Shown here piece after piece: positions 17,047 through 26,620 of a stretch of DNA of 64,000 bases. The notes below the pieces were generated by a model. The model did no database searches, was not told the origin of the DNA, and saw only the letters and a list, made by a program, of their open reading frames with translations. Source of the stretch: CAVPDE01 sp963707125 (lineage in GTDB: Bacteria > Desulfobacterota > DSM-4660 > Desulfatiglandales > HGW-15); NCBI GenBank assembly GCA_963707125.1, contig CAVPOU010000004.1, forward strand, positions 558,001-622,000, written 5' to 3'. Each line of letters opens with the position of its first letter. The first letter of the stretch is position 1. The position numbers and the translations under genes were made by a program.

Positions 17047-17946
17047 TTACCTCCGCAGAATCAACTTCTCCAGCACCGCCATGTGGAGGTGCATCTTGTT
17101 CTCCGCCTGGTCAAAGACCACCGAGTTCGGCCCGTCCATAACGTCGGAAGTAATTTCCTCGCCACGGTGAGCGGGCAGGCAGTGCATCACGAGGACATCG
17201 GGCCTTGCAGCTTTCAAGAGAGCCTGGTTCACCTGAAATCCCTCGAAATAAGCGATCCTCTTCTTTCGCTGATGCTCCTGTCCCATACTGGCCCACACAT
17301 CCGTGTTGATGGCATCCGCCCCCTTCACAGCCTTTTTCGGGTCGCCCACGATTCGAATCTTCTTGTTCGGCCCTTTCACAATCTCGGGGAGAGGATGATA
17401 CCCGGTCGGGCATGCCAGGACCAACTCGAAACCCAGGACATGGGCCGCGTCGATCCAGGAATGGGCCACGTTGTTTCCATCTCCCACCCAAGCGACCTTG
17501 AGGTCATCCAGGCTAGCCTTTTTCTCCAGGATCGTCATGAGATCGCTAAGCACCTGGCAGGGATGGTAGCGGTCGGTCAGGGCATTGATGACCGGAATGT
17601 CACCCTCCCTGGCCATCCCTTCAATGAATTGCTGGGAAAAGGTCCTGATCGCCATAGCATCCAGGTAGCGGGAAAGGACCCGGGCCGTATCTCCCACGGT
17701 CTCGTCCCTGGACAGCTGAGTTTCACCCCTGTGCATGAACAGAGTCTGTCCTCCGAGCCGGAACATGGCGGTCTCAAAGGAGATGCGCGTCCTTGTCGAG
17801 GCCTTGTCAAAAAGCATTCCAAGGGTGTAGCCCTGAAGAGTCCGCTTCACTTTTCGACCCTGTTTCTTGAATCGGAGACCTTTTTCCAGAAGATCCAGGA
17901 CGTCCTCTTTGGTCAAATCGCGAATGGTGAGAAGATCTTTTTTCAT
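17047..17946 (-). CDS. argF: Ornithine carbamoyltransferase
   Basis: Makes citrulline from ornithine and carbamoyl phosphate. The carbamoyl-phosphate loop STRTR is in KASTRTRISFE, the HP(C)QVLSD element is intact and the ornithine loop HCLPAHRGEE is present, which separates it from aspartate carbamoyltransferase. 299 residues is typical of the anabolic form. The ATG directly follows the argD TAA with no gap, so the two are coupled. Confidence 0.97.
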   Translation of the reverse strand: MKKDLLTIRDLTKEDVLDLLEKGLRFKKQGRKVKRTLQGYTLGMLFDKASTRTRISFETAMFRLGGQTLFMHRGETQLSRDETVGDTARVLSRYLDAMAIRTFSQQFIEGMAREGDIPVINALTDRYHPCQVLSDLMTILEKKASLDDLKVAWVGDGNNVAHSWIDAAHVLGFELVLACPTGYHPLPEIVKGPNKKIRIVGDPKKAVKGADAINTDVWASMGQEHQRKKRIAYFEGFQVNQALLKAARPDVLVMHCLPAHRGEEITSDVMDGPNSVVFDQAENKMHLHMAVLEKLILRR

Positions 17947-19149
17947 TTACACACCGCCCAGCACTATATCCAGCGCTTCAATGAGTTGATCAATTTCCTT
18001 TTTCGTGACCACCAGGGGGGGAACGAAGCGAAGCACCCTTTCCTGGGCGCAGTTGATCAGGAATCCCTTCTGCACACACGCATCGAGGACAGGCGCTCCC
18101 GGCCGATCCAGCTCGACACCAATGATGAGACCAAGTCCCCTCACCTCCTTGATGCAGGCGTGCCGCTTCTTCAGCTCTTCGAGCCTGGCCATGAAGTAGC
18201 TCCCCATGTTGCGGCAATGCTCCAGCCGGCCGTCATTCAAGAGGCTGCTCAGAACGGCTTTTGAAACAGCGGTGACCAGAGGAGTGCCCCCAAACGTGGA
18301 GGCGTGACTTCCCGGGCCGAAGGCACTGCTCAAAGCCTCTGTGCTGAGCATCGCGCCGATGGGAAGCCCGTTCCCCAGAGCTTTTGCAAGGCTCATGATA
18401 TCCGGTGAAACCCCGAAGTGCTCATAGGCAAACAGGCGTCCCGTGCGTCCCATGCCCGTCTGGATCTCATCAAAGATCAGGAGGGCTCCTTTTCCCCGGC
18501 AGATCTCTTTCACCCCTTTGAGATAATCAGGATGAGGCACCACAATGCCTCCTTCACCCTGTATGGGCTCGAGCATGACCGCACACACCGTGTCATCCAC
18601 AGCGTCTCTCAAGGCCCTGAGATCATTGAAGGGAACAAACTTGAACCCCTCCAGCAACGGATCATAGCCGATCTGTACCTTGGCCTGGCCCGTGGCGGAA
18701 AGGGTAGCCATGGTGCGGCCATGAAAAGACCCCTGCATGCAGATGATCGTGTGCTTTCCCGGCCCATGCTTTTCCCGTGTGAATCGCCTGGCAATCTTGA
18801 TCGCCGCTTCATTGGCCTCTGCCCCGCTGTTGCAGAAGAACACGCGATCGGCAAAGGAGTTCTCCACGAGAAGCCGGGCCAACTCCACCTGCGGTCTCGT
18901 GTAGTAAAGGTTTGAGACGTGGACCAGTGTTCTCGACTGCTCATCCAGGGCTTTGGTGACGATAGGCGAACTGTGCCCGAGGGCGCAAACCGCGATGCCT
19001 CCCACAAAATCAAGATACTCTTTGCCGTTCTCGTCCCAAACCCGGCAGCCCTCCCCTTTCACCAAGACAAAGGGAGGTCGCTTGTAAGTAGGAAACAAGT
19101 ATTTGTCAGCCAAACTGACAGTGGTTTCTGAGGATATTGGCTGTATCAT
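17947..19149 (-). CDS. argD: Acetylornithine/succinyldiaminopimelate-type aminotransferase
   Basis: Class III PLP aminotransferase of 400 residues. The PLP Asp is in FDEIQTGMGRTG and the Schiff-base Lys in SLAKALGNGLPIGA; NSGAEANEAAIKIAR and HGRTMATLS are class hallmarks. It makes N-acetylornithine in the arginine path. Because lysine synthesis here uses DapL, a second role as succinyl-DAP aminotransferase seems unnecessary. GGAGA lies before the ATG. Confidence 0.95.
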   Translation of the reverse strand: MIQPISSETTVSLADKYLFPTYKRPPFVLVKGEGCRVWDENGKEYLDFVGGIAVCALGHSSPIVTKALDEQSRTLVHVSNLYYTRPQVELARLLVENSFADRVFFCNSGAEANEAAIKIARRFTREKHGPGKHTIICMQGSFHGRTMATLSATGQAKVQIGYDPLLEGFKFVPFNDLRALRDAVDDTVCAVMLEPIQGEGGIVVPHPDYLKGVKEICRGKGALLIFDEIQTGMGRTGRLFAYEHFGVSPDIMSLAKALGNGLPIGAMLSTEALSSAFGPGSHASTFGGTPLVTAVSKAVLSSLLNDGRLEHCRNMGSYFMARLEELKKRHACIKEVRGLGLIIGVELDRPGAPVLDACVQKGFLINCAQERVLRFVPPLVVTKKEIDQLIEALDIVLGGV

Positions 19150-19468
19150 GGAATCTCCGGTCTGATAATCGTTAATCGTTATTGGTTATCCGTTATCCGA
19201 CAATCGCCGCCAGTTGCGGGGTGCAGGTTGCGCACTCCCACGGACAAGCAAAATCAGCTTGTCCGTGCCACCGTCACTTTTCTTTGGCGAGCATTCAGCT
19301 TGACACCACGGACAAGCAGAACCGGGTTGTCCGTGCCACCCCTCCTTGCTCACTGATCACTGGTGACTGAAGACTGATCACTGGTTTTCCAACTTTAGAC
19401 ACTTTAGGCACTTTAGCCTCCGGCCTGTAGGGCCTACGGCCCGGAGGGACACTTTAGGCACTTCTGTG
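19150..19468. repeat. Repeat-filled gap between argB and argD with two family A palindromes
   Basis: Family A copies at 19239-19272 and 19307-19340, TTATCCGTTATCCG words near 19180, family C words at 19348-19385, and a C/G inverted block near 19420-19450 (GGCCTGTAGGGCCTACGGCC). No gene. Because argB and argD face the same way, a joint transcript would carry these hairpins. Confidence 0.8.
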
Positions 19469-20353
19469 TCAGGGCACAATCTCCGTCCCTACTCCGCCCT
19501 TAGTAAATATCTCCAAAAGGATGGCATGATCCTTACGACCGTCAATAATGTGGGCTTTCTTCACCCCACCCCTCAAGGCGTCGGCGCAGCAATTCACCTT
19601 GGGGATCATGCCTCCCTTGATCGTTCCATCCTCAATCAGTTTCGGGAAGTCCTTCACCTTGATGGAAGAGATGAGCTTGCCCTGCTTGTCAAGAACCCCT
19701 TGGGTGTCTGTCAAAAGAATCAGCTTTCTAGCCTTCAGAGCGGAAGCAATGTGTCCGGCCACATGGTCTGCATTGATGTTGTAACTTTCCCCTTTCTTTC
19801 CGGCTCCAACAGGGGCTATGACCGGAATGAACTGGTTGTCCATGAGGCTTGTCAGGACTTGAGTGTTGACGGAGATCACTTCCCCCACCATCCCGATATC
19901 GATAATCTCCGGAGGTTGATCATTCCCTCTCTTCTTGATGTATTTCATCTTTTTTGCCGTGATGAGTTTCCCATCCTTGCCGGAAAGCCCGACAGACTGG
20001 CCGCCGTTCTGGTTGATGAGGGTGACAATCTCCTTGTTCACTTTCCCCACAAGGACCATCTCCACCACATCCATGGTTTGCTTGTCCGTCACCCGCATGC
20101 CATCCACAAACTCCGACTCGATGGAGAGCTTTTTCAAGTAACTGCCGATCTGGGGGCCTCCTCCGTGAACGATAACCGGTTTGAGGCCTATGAACTTCAT
20201 CAGGATGATGTCGAGAGCAAAGTTCTTCTTCAGGTTCTCATCGACCATAGCGTGACCGCCATACTTCACCACGATGGTGGCATCATAGAACCTCCGGATG
20301 TACGGCAAAGCCTCAATAAGAACTTTCGCTCGCTCATTGTGATCAATCGCCAT
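19469..20353 (-). CDS. argB: Acetylglutamate kinase
   Basis: Phosphorylates N-acetylglutamate, usually the arginine-inhibited control step. 294 residues from the ATG at 20353 (a GTG lies one codon upstream; GGGGG is about 8 bases before). The glycine-rich VVKYGGHAM and IVHGGGPQIG loops bind ATP and substrate, and the C-terminal GTIKGGMIPKVNCC element is present. The N-terminal helix (ERAKVLIEALPYIRRF) is of the type that mediates hexamer formation and arginine inhibition. Confidence 0.96.
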   Translation of the reverse strand: MAIDHNERAKVLIEALPYIRRFYDATIVVKYGGHAMVDENLKKNFALDIILMKFIGLKPVIVHGGGPQIGSYLKKLSIESEFVDGMRVTDKQTMDVVEMVLVGKVNKEIVTLINQNGGQSVGLSGKDGKLITAKKMKYIKKRGNDQPPEIIDIGMVGEVISVNTQVLTSLMDNQFIPVIAPVGAGKKGESYNINADHVAGHIASALKARKLILLTDTQGVLDKQGKLISSIKVKDFPKLIEDGTIKGGMIPKVNCCADALRGGVKKAHIIDGRKDHAILLEIFTKGGVGTEIVP

Positions 20354-20491
20354 CACGAAACCCCCAGGAGGAAATAAAGATTGGAGTAATGGAGTAGTGG
20401 AGTGATGGAAAACATCAAGAGCCCAGACGGATAGGATTGGATGTCTTTACCAGTACTCCAGTACTCCAACACTCCATCACTCCTCTTTTCC

Positions 20492-21898
20492 CTAGAGAAT
20501 ATATCTGCTCAGATTTTCATCCTCCACGATGTCCTTGAGCTTCTCCGTCACGTAGTCCCTGTCGATCACGACTTTCCTCGCCTCCATGTCCGGTGCTCTG
20601 AAAGACACGTCGTCCAGGAGTTTTTCCAGGACCGTGTGGAGACGTCTGGCCCCGATGTTCTCGGCCCGCTCATTCACCTGGCCGGCAATTTTGGCGATCT
20701 GTGAAATCGCCGAATCCTCAAAGACCAGATCGACTCCCTCGGTGGCCAGGAGGGCCTTGTACTGGATGATCAGGGCGTTCTTCGGTTCCGTGAGAATGCG
20801 AACAAAGTCCTCCTCTGTGAGAGAGCCCAGCTCGACCCGGATCGGGAACCTCCCCTGAAGCTCGGGCAACAGATCCGACGGCTTGCTCACATTGAATGCT
20901 CCGGCTGCAATGAACAGGATATGATCCGTTTTGACCATTCCGTACTTGGTGGTGACCGTGGAACCTTCCACGATAGGAAGGAGATCTCGCTGCACGCCCT
21001 CCCTGGAAACATCCGGGCCATATTTGGCACCCGAGCCCGCTATTTTGTCTAGCTCGTCAAGGAAGATAATCCCGTTCTGCTCAACCATGCGGATCGCTTC
21101 GGACATCACCTGATCCATGTCAATCAGCTTCTGTGCCTCGTCCTGAACCAGGATTTCCAGGGCTTCAGGGATCTTCACCCTCCTCTTCTTTTTCTTGGCC
21201 GGGAAGAGATTCCCGAAGACCTCCTTGATGTTGAATTCCATCTCCTCGAGGCCGGCGTTGGAGAAGATCTCAACCATGGGCATATTCCTGTTGGTCACCT
21301 CCAGCTCCACATATCGGCTGTCCAGTTTCCCGCTTCGCAACAACCGCCTCAGCTTGTCCCTCGTGGAATCTCCTTCCAGTTTGTCCGACTTGACCACTTC
21401 AAGAACGACCTCTTTGTCGCCCTCTTCCCCTTCGCGGGGTTCCTCTCTTTTTTTCGGCAGAAGCATGTCGAGAAGTTTGTCTTCGGCCAGTTCCCTTGCC
21501 TTGGCCTTCACTTTTTCCTGTTCTTCCTTCTTGGCCATGTTCACGGCAAGTTCGGTCAGATCGCGGATCATGGACTCCACATCCCGGCCCACATAGCCGA
21601 CCTCGGTGAACTTCGTGGCTTCGATCTTGAGAAAAGGGGAATTCGCCAGTCTTGCGAGCCGTCTCGCAATCTCCGTTTTACCCACCCCGGTGGGGCCGAT
21701 CATAATGATGTTCTTGGGGGCGATCTCGTCTCTCAGATCCCGCGGCACCTGCTGTCTCCGCCAGCGATTCCGGAGGGCGATCGCCACGGAGCGCTTTGCG
21801 TTGTTCTGGCCGATAATGTATTTATCGAGCTCTGAGACAATCTCTCGCGGCGTGAAGACTTTCATGTGCTGGTCTCTGACCTCTAGAGCCTTCTCCAT
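20492..21898 (-). CDS. hslU: ATP-dependent protease ATPase subunit HslU (ClpY)
   Basis: AAA+ unfoldase that feeds substrates to HslV. The ATG at 21898, two bases past the hslV stop, is chosen over a longer frame overlapping hslV. From there: Walker A GPTGVGKT at 68-75, pore loop GYVG at about 101-104, a charged intermediate domain (residues about 130-260), Walker B IIFLDELDKI, and the C-terminal LSRYIL that inserts into HslV. 468 residues is standard. Confidence 0.96.
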   Translation of the reverse strand: MEKALEVRDQHMKVFTPREIVSELDKYIIGQNNAKRSVAIALRNRWRRQQVPRDLRDEIAPKNIIMIGPTGVGKTEIARRLARLANSPFLKIEATKFTEVGYVGRDVESMIRDLTELAVNMAKKEEQEKVKAKARELAEDKLLDMLLPKKREEPREGEEGDKEVVLEVVKSDKLEGDSTRDKLRRLLRSGKLDSRYVELEVTNRNMPMVEIFSNAGLEEMEFNIKEVFGNLFPAKKKKRRVKIPEALEILVQDEAQKLIDMDQVMSEAIRMVEQNGIIFLDELDKIAGSGAKYGPDVSREGVQRDLLPIVEGSTVTTKYGMVKTDHILFIAAGAFNVSKPSDLLPELQGRFPIRVELGSLTEEDFVRILTEPKNALIIQYKALLATEGVDLVFEDSAISQIAKIAGQVNERAENIGARRLHTVLEKLLDDVSFRAPDMEARKVVIDRDYVTEKLKDIVEDENLSRYIL

Positions 21899-21900
21899 GC

Positions 21901-22437
21901 CTATCCCTTCTCCCCGATCTCGTGGACTATGATGTGCTCGTTGGTGTAAACGCAAATGGAAGCCGCAATCCTCAGAGACTCTCTCGCTATGGACGGAGCA
22001 TCCAGGTTTGAATGGGCCACAAGCGCTTTGGCCGCAGCTAAAGCATACGGCCCGCCCGAACCGATTGCAGCCACGGATTCGTCAGGCTCCATCACGTCGC
22101 CCGTGCCTGAGATGATCAGCATGTGCTCGTGGTCCATGGCGAGGATCAGCGCTTCCAGTCTTCGCAAGATCCTGTCCGTACGCCAGTCTTTGGCCAACTC
22201 CACGGCCGCCCTGGTCAGGTTGCCTTTGTAAGTTTCCAGTTTGCCTTCCAGCCGCTCAAAGAGATTAAAGGCATCGGCAGCTGCGCCGGCAAAACCCACG
22301 AGAACGGTGTCCTTGTACATGAACCGCACTTTCACCGCCTTGTGTTTCATAATGGTCTCGCCAAGGCTGACCTGGCCGTCCCCTGCCATAACCGCCCGCC
22401 CGTCTTTTCTGACGGCAAGGACGGTGGTGCTCCGCAT
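21901..22437 (-). CDS. hslV: ATP-dependent protease peptidase subunit HslV
   Basis: Proteasome-like threonine peptidase. I start at the ATG at 22437, giving MRSTTVLAVRKDGR, because processing exposes the Thr of the TT pair as nucleophile; the upstream 12 codons lack support. AGDGQVSLG and the GFAGAAADAF stretch are typical. 178 residues is normal for the family. It lies between xerC and hslU, the usual order in Desulfobacterota. Confidence 0.95.
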   Translation of the reverse strand: MRSTTVLAVRKDGRAVMAGDGQVSLGETIMKHKAVKVRFMYKDTVLVGFAGAAADAFNLFERLEGKLETYKGNLTRAAVELAKDWRTDRILRRLEALILAMDHEHMLIISGTGDVMEPDESVAAIGSGGPYALAAAKALVAHSNLDAPSIARESLRIAASICVYTNEHIIVHEIGEKG

Positions 22438-22549
22438 GGGTTCAAAACGCGTGGCTCGTTGTCCATAGTCCATTGTCAGTTGTCCGTGGTCTGTGATCTA
22501 TTCCGTCTTCTTGTCTTCTGTCTACTGTCTTCTGTCTACTGTCTTCTGC

Positions 22550-23482
22550 TCACTTGCTTCTAGGGTGCGCCTTGTCATAGACTTCCATCAGTTTGTCGAG
22601 GCTCACGTGGGTGTACTTCTGAGTCGTCGAGAGACTGACATGCCCCAAGAGCTCCTGCACGGATCTGAGATCAGCACCCCCATCCAGGAGGTGGGTCGCA
22701 AAGGTGTGACGCAGCGCATGAGGACTGATGTCGAGCATGAGCTCCCCTTCTCTCCCGTATTTTTTTACGATATTGGCAACACTTCGAGTCGACAGCCGGC
22801 TCCCCCTCGCATTAATGAAAAGAGGCCCTGTCCTGGAATCCCATCCAGCCTTTTTCCTGAGAGGAAGAGTGGATTCCAAGTAGCGACGTACGGCTTTGAC
22901 CGCCTCTTTCCCGACGGGCACGATCCTCTCTTTATTCCCCTTGCCAAGCACTCTCACCAGTCGCTGCTCAAAATCGATGCTTTTGATGTCCAACCCTACC
23001 AGTTCACTCACCCGCAACCCGCAGGAGTATAGAATTTCCAGGATGGCCAGGTCCCTCAAACCGAGGGGACGGCCCTGATCCGGCCTCTGCAGGAGCCTGA
23101 ACATCTCATCCACCGGGAGATAGGTGGGGATATACTTCTCTTGCCTGGGTGCCGTCAGGTCTGCCGCAGCATTGTTGCGGATTAAACCTCTCTTCTCCAG
23201 AAAGGTAAAAAAGGATTTCACGGCAGACATCTTTCGGGCAATCGTTGTTCTCCTGGCCGCGCTGAACATTCTGCCGAAATACTCTCGAATGAAGAGGAAA
23301 TCTATGGATTCAAGGGCTGGTCCCTGTTCTGCTTTTCCCTCCCCTCCTCTTTTTTCTTTCAGAAAACCCAGGAACTGCTCCAAATCACTCCGGTAATTTC
23401 TGACCGTATGCTCCGAATACCCTTTCTGGGTTTTCAGGGCATTGATGTAGGAATCAATGAGTTCGGCGAGTTTCACGGTCAT
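22550..23482 (-). CDS. xerC: Tyrosine recombinase XerC/XerD family
   Basis: Site-specific recombinase that resolves chromosome dimers at dif. The N-terminal SAM-like DNA-binding domain spans residues 1-105. The catalytic set is complete: Arg157, Lys181, His255, Arg258, His281 and nucleophile Tyr290. 310 residues is normal. The position upstream of hslVU is a conserved xerC place and suggests the housekeeping recombinase rather than a mobile-element integrase. No dif site was found in the window. Confidence 0.9.
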   Translation of the reverse strand: MTVKLAELIDSYINALKTQKGYSEHTVRNYRSDLEQFLGFLKEKRGGEGKAEQGPALESIDFLFIREYFGRMFSAARRTTIARKMSAVKSFFTFLEKRGLIRNNAAADLTAPRQEKYIPTYLPVDEMFRLLQRPDQGRPLGLRDLAILEILYSCGLRVSELVGLDIKSIDFEQRLVRVLGKGNKERIVPVGKEAVKAVRRYLESTLPLRKKAGWDSRTGPLFINARGSRLSTRSVANIVKKYGREGELMLDISPHALRHTFATHLLDGGADLRSVQELLGHVSLSTTQKYTHVSLDKLMEVYDKAHPRSK

Positions 23483-24034
23483 GTCTTCTAAAAAGTTTTA
23501 AAATAGCATATCTCTTTTATTTCGCAACCAAAAAATCTGGGCCACCTCCAAGAATCCAGGGCCGCGGCTGGTGGCCAGTCGCTCGTTGCAGGTAGCAGGT
23601 TGCCGGTTGTCCGTGGTCAGTCGTCCGTAGTCCGTTGGGGGTTGCAGGTTGGCGGTTGCAGATTTTGCACACCCACGGACAAACGAAATTCGCGTTTGTC
23701 CGTGCCACCATTGCCCGTAGTCCGTGGTTAGCTGCTCGTTGTCCATTCTGTCTTCTGTATTCTGTCTACTGCCTTCTGCTTTCTTCTTTTGCTGCTTACT
23801 CCCTACCGCTTACTGCTTACTTGATTTCTGAGCTTGACTTTACTTCGGGGCTTGATATAGCGTCATTTTTTCGACTGCGTCATCATTTTCCGCGAAACTT
23901 ACCCCAGGTTCCATTTGGCGGATGAAGCGATCCACTTCCTGAAGTGACGCACCCGCAATCCCGAGACGAACCTTCAAGGCTTTTCCGAGCCTCGATGGGG
24001 AACCGCTGGGGGAAAACCCCGAAAGGAACGGTCT
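23483..24034. repeat. Repeat-filled divergent gap between xerC and the EF-G paralogue
   Basis: Contains TTGCAGGTAGCAGGTTGC words (23580-23660), a family A palindrome at 23674-23709 with a slightly longer stem, family D words (23745-23782) and family B words (23790-23820). The remaining 200 bases before 24035 hold no repeat. A minus-strand open frame there (23840-24055) is not convincing. Promoters for both flanking genes must lie here but I cannot place them. Confidence 0.7.
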
Positions 24035-26113
24035 ATGGAAAGGAAAAGTGAACAACTAAGGAACGTCGCTCTCATTGCCCACGTGGGTTCCGGCAAGACC
24101 TCCCTTGCCGAGGCCATGCTTTTCAACGGAAAAGGAACCTCCCGGCTCGGCAGAGTGGATGACGGAACATCCAACTTTGATTTTGAGCCTGAGGAAATAA
24201 AGAGAAGAATTACGATCAGCACTTCCATCCATCACTGCGATTGGAAAAAACACATCATCAACATCATCGACACCCCGGGCGACGACAACTTCTTGTCTGA
24301 CACCAAAGCGTGTCTCCAGGCGGCCGACGGGGTGGTCGTGGTCGTTGATGCCACGACCGGGGTAAAATTTGGGACTAAGAAGGTCTGGGCCTTTGCAGAC
24401 GAACTCAAATTGCCCAGGATCATCTATATCAGCAAAATGGACCGGGAAAGAAGCGACTTTTACGGGGTTGTGGAAGAAGTCACGAAAACCTTCGAAGTGA
24501 AAGCCACGCCGGTCTTCCTGCCCATCGGCTCTGAAGACAAATTCGAAGGTCTGGTCGACCTGATTAGAATGAAAGCCTATCGCTTTGCCAAAGACGGCAG
24601 CGGCAAGTTCGAAGAATCGGACGTGCCGGCGGACATGAAGGATGAGGTGGACGAATGGCGCGAAAAGATGATTGAAAACATTGTTGAAGCCGATGATCAA
24701 GTCATGGAGAAGTACCTCGACGGCCAGGAGCTGTCCCAACAGGAAGTGGAGGCGACGTTCGTCAAAGGAACCAAATCAGGATTGCTGATGCCGGTCACCT
24801 GCGGTTCTTCAACCCTCAATATCGGTGTTCCCCAGATCATGACTCTCATTGTGCAGGGTCTTTCCGCGCCCAGCGAGAGGCCGTTCCTTGAAGGCAAGCG
24901 ACCGGGGAAGGAGGAGGGGGTCCAGAGGAAACCCTCAACGGACGCGCCTCTTTCCGCCCTGGTTTTCAAAACGGTGGCTGATCCTTTTGCAGGGAAGCTG
25001 ACCCTCATGAGGGTTTGCTCGGGCACTCTCAAGTCGGATTCCACGGTTTACAATGCCAACAGAGACTCGAAGGAAAAATTCGGGCAGCTCTTGCTTCTTG
25101 AGGGCAAGAAGCAGCAGCCCATTGCGGTGGCTGTCCCGGGTGACATCGTGGCCATCCCCAAACTCAAAGAAACAGCAACCGGAGACACCCTGTGCACAGA
25201 AAACGACCCCATCGTCTACACACCGACTCAACCTCTTCCTCCCGTCATTTCATACGCTGTGGAAGCCAAAGTGAAGGGAAGTGAAGACAAGGTCTTCTCT
25301 TCCTTCGCCAGGCTGCTCGAAGAGGACCCCACGCTCAGATTGGAAAGGGATCAGGCCACCTCGGAAATCGTGCTCTCAGGAGCCGGACAGATTCACCTGG
25401 AAGCCACCATCGAAAAACTGGCGCGGAAATTCGGTGTGGAGGTCAACCTGAAACCGGTGAAAGTGCCTTATCGGGAAACGATCAAGAAGCCGGCCCAGGG
25501 AGTCGTCTATCGCCACAAGAAACAGTCGGGTGGCCGCGGGCAGTTTGCGGAGGTCCACTTTGACGTTTATCCTCGTGAAAGAGGCGCCGGCTATGAGTTT
25601 GAAAATGCGCTCGTGGGGATGAACGTTCCCCGCAATTTTGTGCCTGCCGTTGAAAAGGGACTCAATGAGTCTTTGAAACTCGGTGTCCTTGCCGGTTGTC
25701 CTCTCGTTGACCTCAGGGTCCGGTTCTATGACGGGAAATCCCATGAAGTAGACTCCTCGGAAATGGCTTTCAAGATCGCGGCGAGCATGTGCCTCAAGAA
25801 AGCTGTCCAGGAGGCGAATCCAGTGCTTCTTGAACCGATCATGAAATTGGAAATCTTCGTTCCTGAAGACTCCATGGGGGATGTGATGGGAGATCTCAAC
25901 AGCCGGCGCGGCCGGGTCCTCGGGATGGACACTCAGGGCAGGACCCAGGTGATCAAAGCTCAGGCCCCTATGTCTGAGGTGCTCAAATACGCTATTGATC
26001 TGAACGCCCTGACCGCCGGCCGGGGAACCTTTAAGTCGGAATTTTCCCATTATGAAGAACTTCCGGCCCAGCTGGCCGAGAAGGTGATTGCCGAGACCAA
26101 GAAAACAGAGTAG
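24035..26113 (+). CDS. Elongation factor G paralogue (EF-G II type)
   Basis: A translational GTPase of 692 residues with the full EF-G domain order: G domain (G1 AHVGSGKT at about 15-22, G3 DTPGDDNF, G4 SKMD), domain II, domain III, the RGQFAEVHFDVYPRERG domain IV and a C-terminal domain V. G1 carries VGSGKT in place of the DAGKT of canonical EF-G, and switch elements also differ, so this is a paralogue rather than the main fusA. Such paralogues may act in ribosome recycling, stress or a specialised elongation role. AAAGGA precedes the ATG. The housekeeping fusA should be elsewhere, beside tuf/rpsG. Confidence 0.88.
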   Translation: MERKSEQLRNVALIAHVGSGKTSLAEAMLFNGKGTSRLGRVDDGTSNFDFEPEEIKRRITISTSIHHCDWKKHIINIIDTPGDDNFLSDTKACLQAADGVVVVVDATTGVKFGTKKVWAFADELKLPRIIYISKMDRERSDFYGVVEEVTKTFEVKATPVFLPIGSEDKFEGLVDLIRMKAYRFAKDGSGKFEESDVPADMKDEVDEWREKMIENIVEADDQVMEKYLDGQELSQQEVEATFVKGTKSGLLMPVTCGSSTLNIGVPQIMTLIVQGLSAPSERPFLEGKRPGKEEGVQRKPSTDAPLSALVFKTVADPFAGKLTLMRVCSGTLKSDSTVYNANRDSKEKFGQLLLLEGKKQQPIAVAVPGDIVAIPKLKETATGDTLCTENDPIVYTPTQPLPPVISYAVEAKVKGSEDKVFSSFARLLEEDPTLRLERDQATSEIVLSGAGQIHLEATIEKLARKFGVEVNLKPVKVPYRETIKKPAQGVVYRHKKQSGGRGQFAEVHFDVYPRERGAGYEFENALVGMNVPRNFVPAVEKGLNESLKLGVLAGCPLVDLRVRFYDGKSHEVDSSEMAFKIAASMCLKKAVQEANPVLLEPIMKLEIFVPEDSMGDVMGDLNSRRGRVLGMDTQGRTQVIKAQAPMSEVLKYAIDLNALTAGRGTFKSEFSHYEELPAQLAEKVIAETKKTE

Positions 26114-26116
26114 CTC

Positions 26117-26620
26117 ATGGGAAAAGAGTTTCCAACCGGGGTTCTCACCATCAGTGACAAAGGGTCCCAGGGGAAGAGAGTGGACGAGAGCGGGAAAACC
26201 GCCGTGAGCCTCCTCCAGAGCGAAGGCTTCTCCGTGGTGCAAACGAAAATCGTCCCTGATGACAGGCAGCGGATTGCCAAGACCCTGGCCGAATGGGTGG
26301 ACAAGGATTGCCTTTCCTTGATTGTGACCTCAGGAGGAACGGGCCTGAGCCCGAGTGACGTGACTCCTCAGGCGATGAAAGAAGTCATCGACTTCGAGGT
26401 CCCGGGGATGGCGGAAGCCATGAGAGCGGAAAGCCTGAAGAAAACACCCCACGCCATGATCTCCCGGGCCATGGTGGGGGTGCGAAAGCGGTGCCTGATC
26501 ATTAATCTCCCGGGGAGCCCCGGAGGAGTCAAAGACAATCTCTCCGTTGTTTTGCCCGCCTTGAAGCATGCCCTTGAAAAACTGGGAGGAGACTTCCACC
26601 GACTGCGCGCCTCCAGTTGA
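26117..26620 (+). CDS. mog: Molybdopterin adenylyltransferase (MogA/MoaB family)
   Basis: Activates molybdopterin by adenylation before molybdenum insertion. 167 residues with the MPT-binding TSGGTGLSPSDVTP loop, the acidic EVPGMAEAMR element and the NLPGSPGG loop near the end, all standard for the MogA/MoaB fold. It begins only three bases after the EF-G paralogue stop and is almost certainly co-transcribed. This implies molybdenum- or tungsten-pterin enzymes elsewhere in the genome. MogA and MoaB cannot be told apart from sequence alone. Confidence 0.9.
   Translation: MGKEFPTGVLTISDKGSQGKRVDESGKTAVSLLQSEGFSVVQTKIVPDDRQRIAKTLAEWVDKDCLSLIVTSGGTGLSPSDVTPQAMKEVIDFEVPGMAEAMRAESLKKTPHAMISRAMVGVRKRCLIINLPGSPGGVKDNLSVVLPALKHALEKLGGDFHRLRASS

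Noticed and set aside
22550..23482. Idea that the tyrosine recombinase belongs to an integrated element
   Set aside because: It is beside hslVU in the usual housekeeping position, there is no tRNA gene next to it, no att-like duplications, and no other mobile genes.
23840..24055. Minus-strand open frame of 71 codons upstream of the EF-G paralogue, with a stretch RLGIAGASLQEVDRFIRQM that looks protein-like
   Set aside because: It overlaps the EF-G paralogue start, has no ribosome binding site and matches no complete domain. It could be a decayed gene fragment but there is not enough to claim it.
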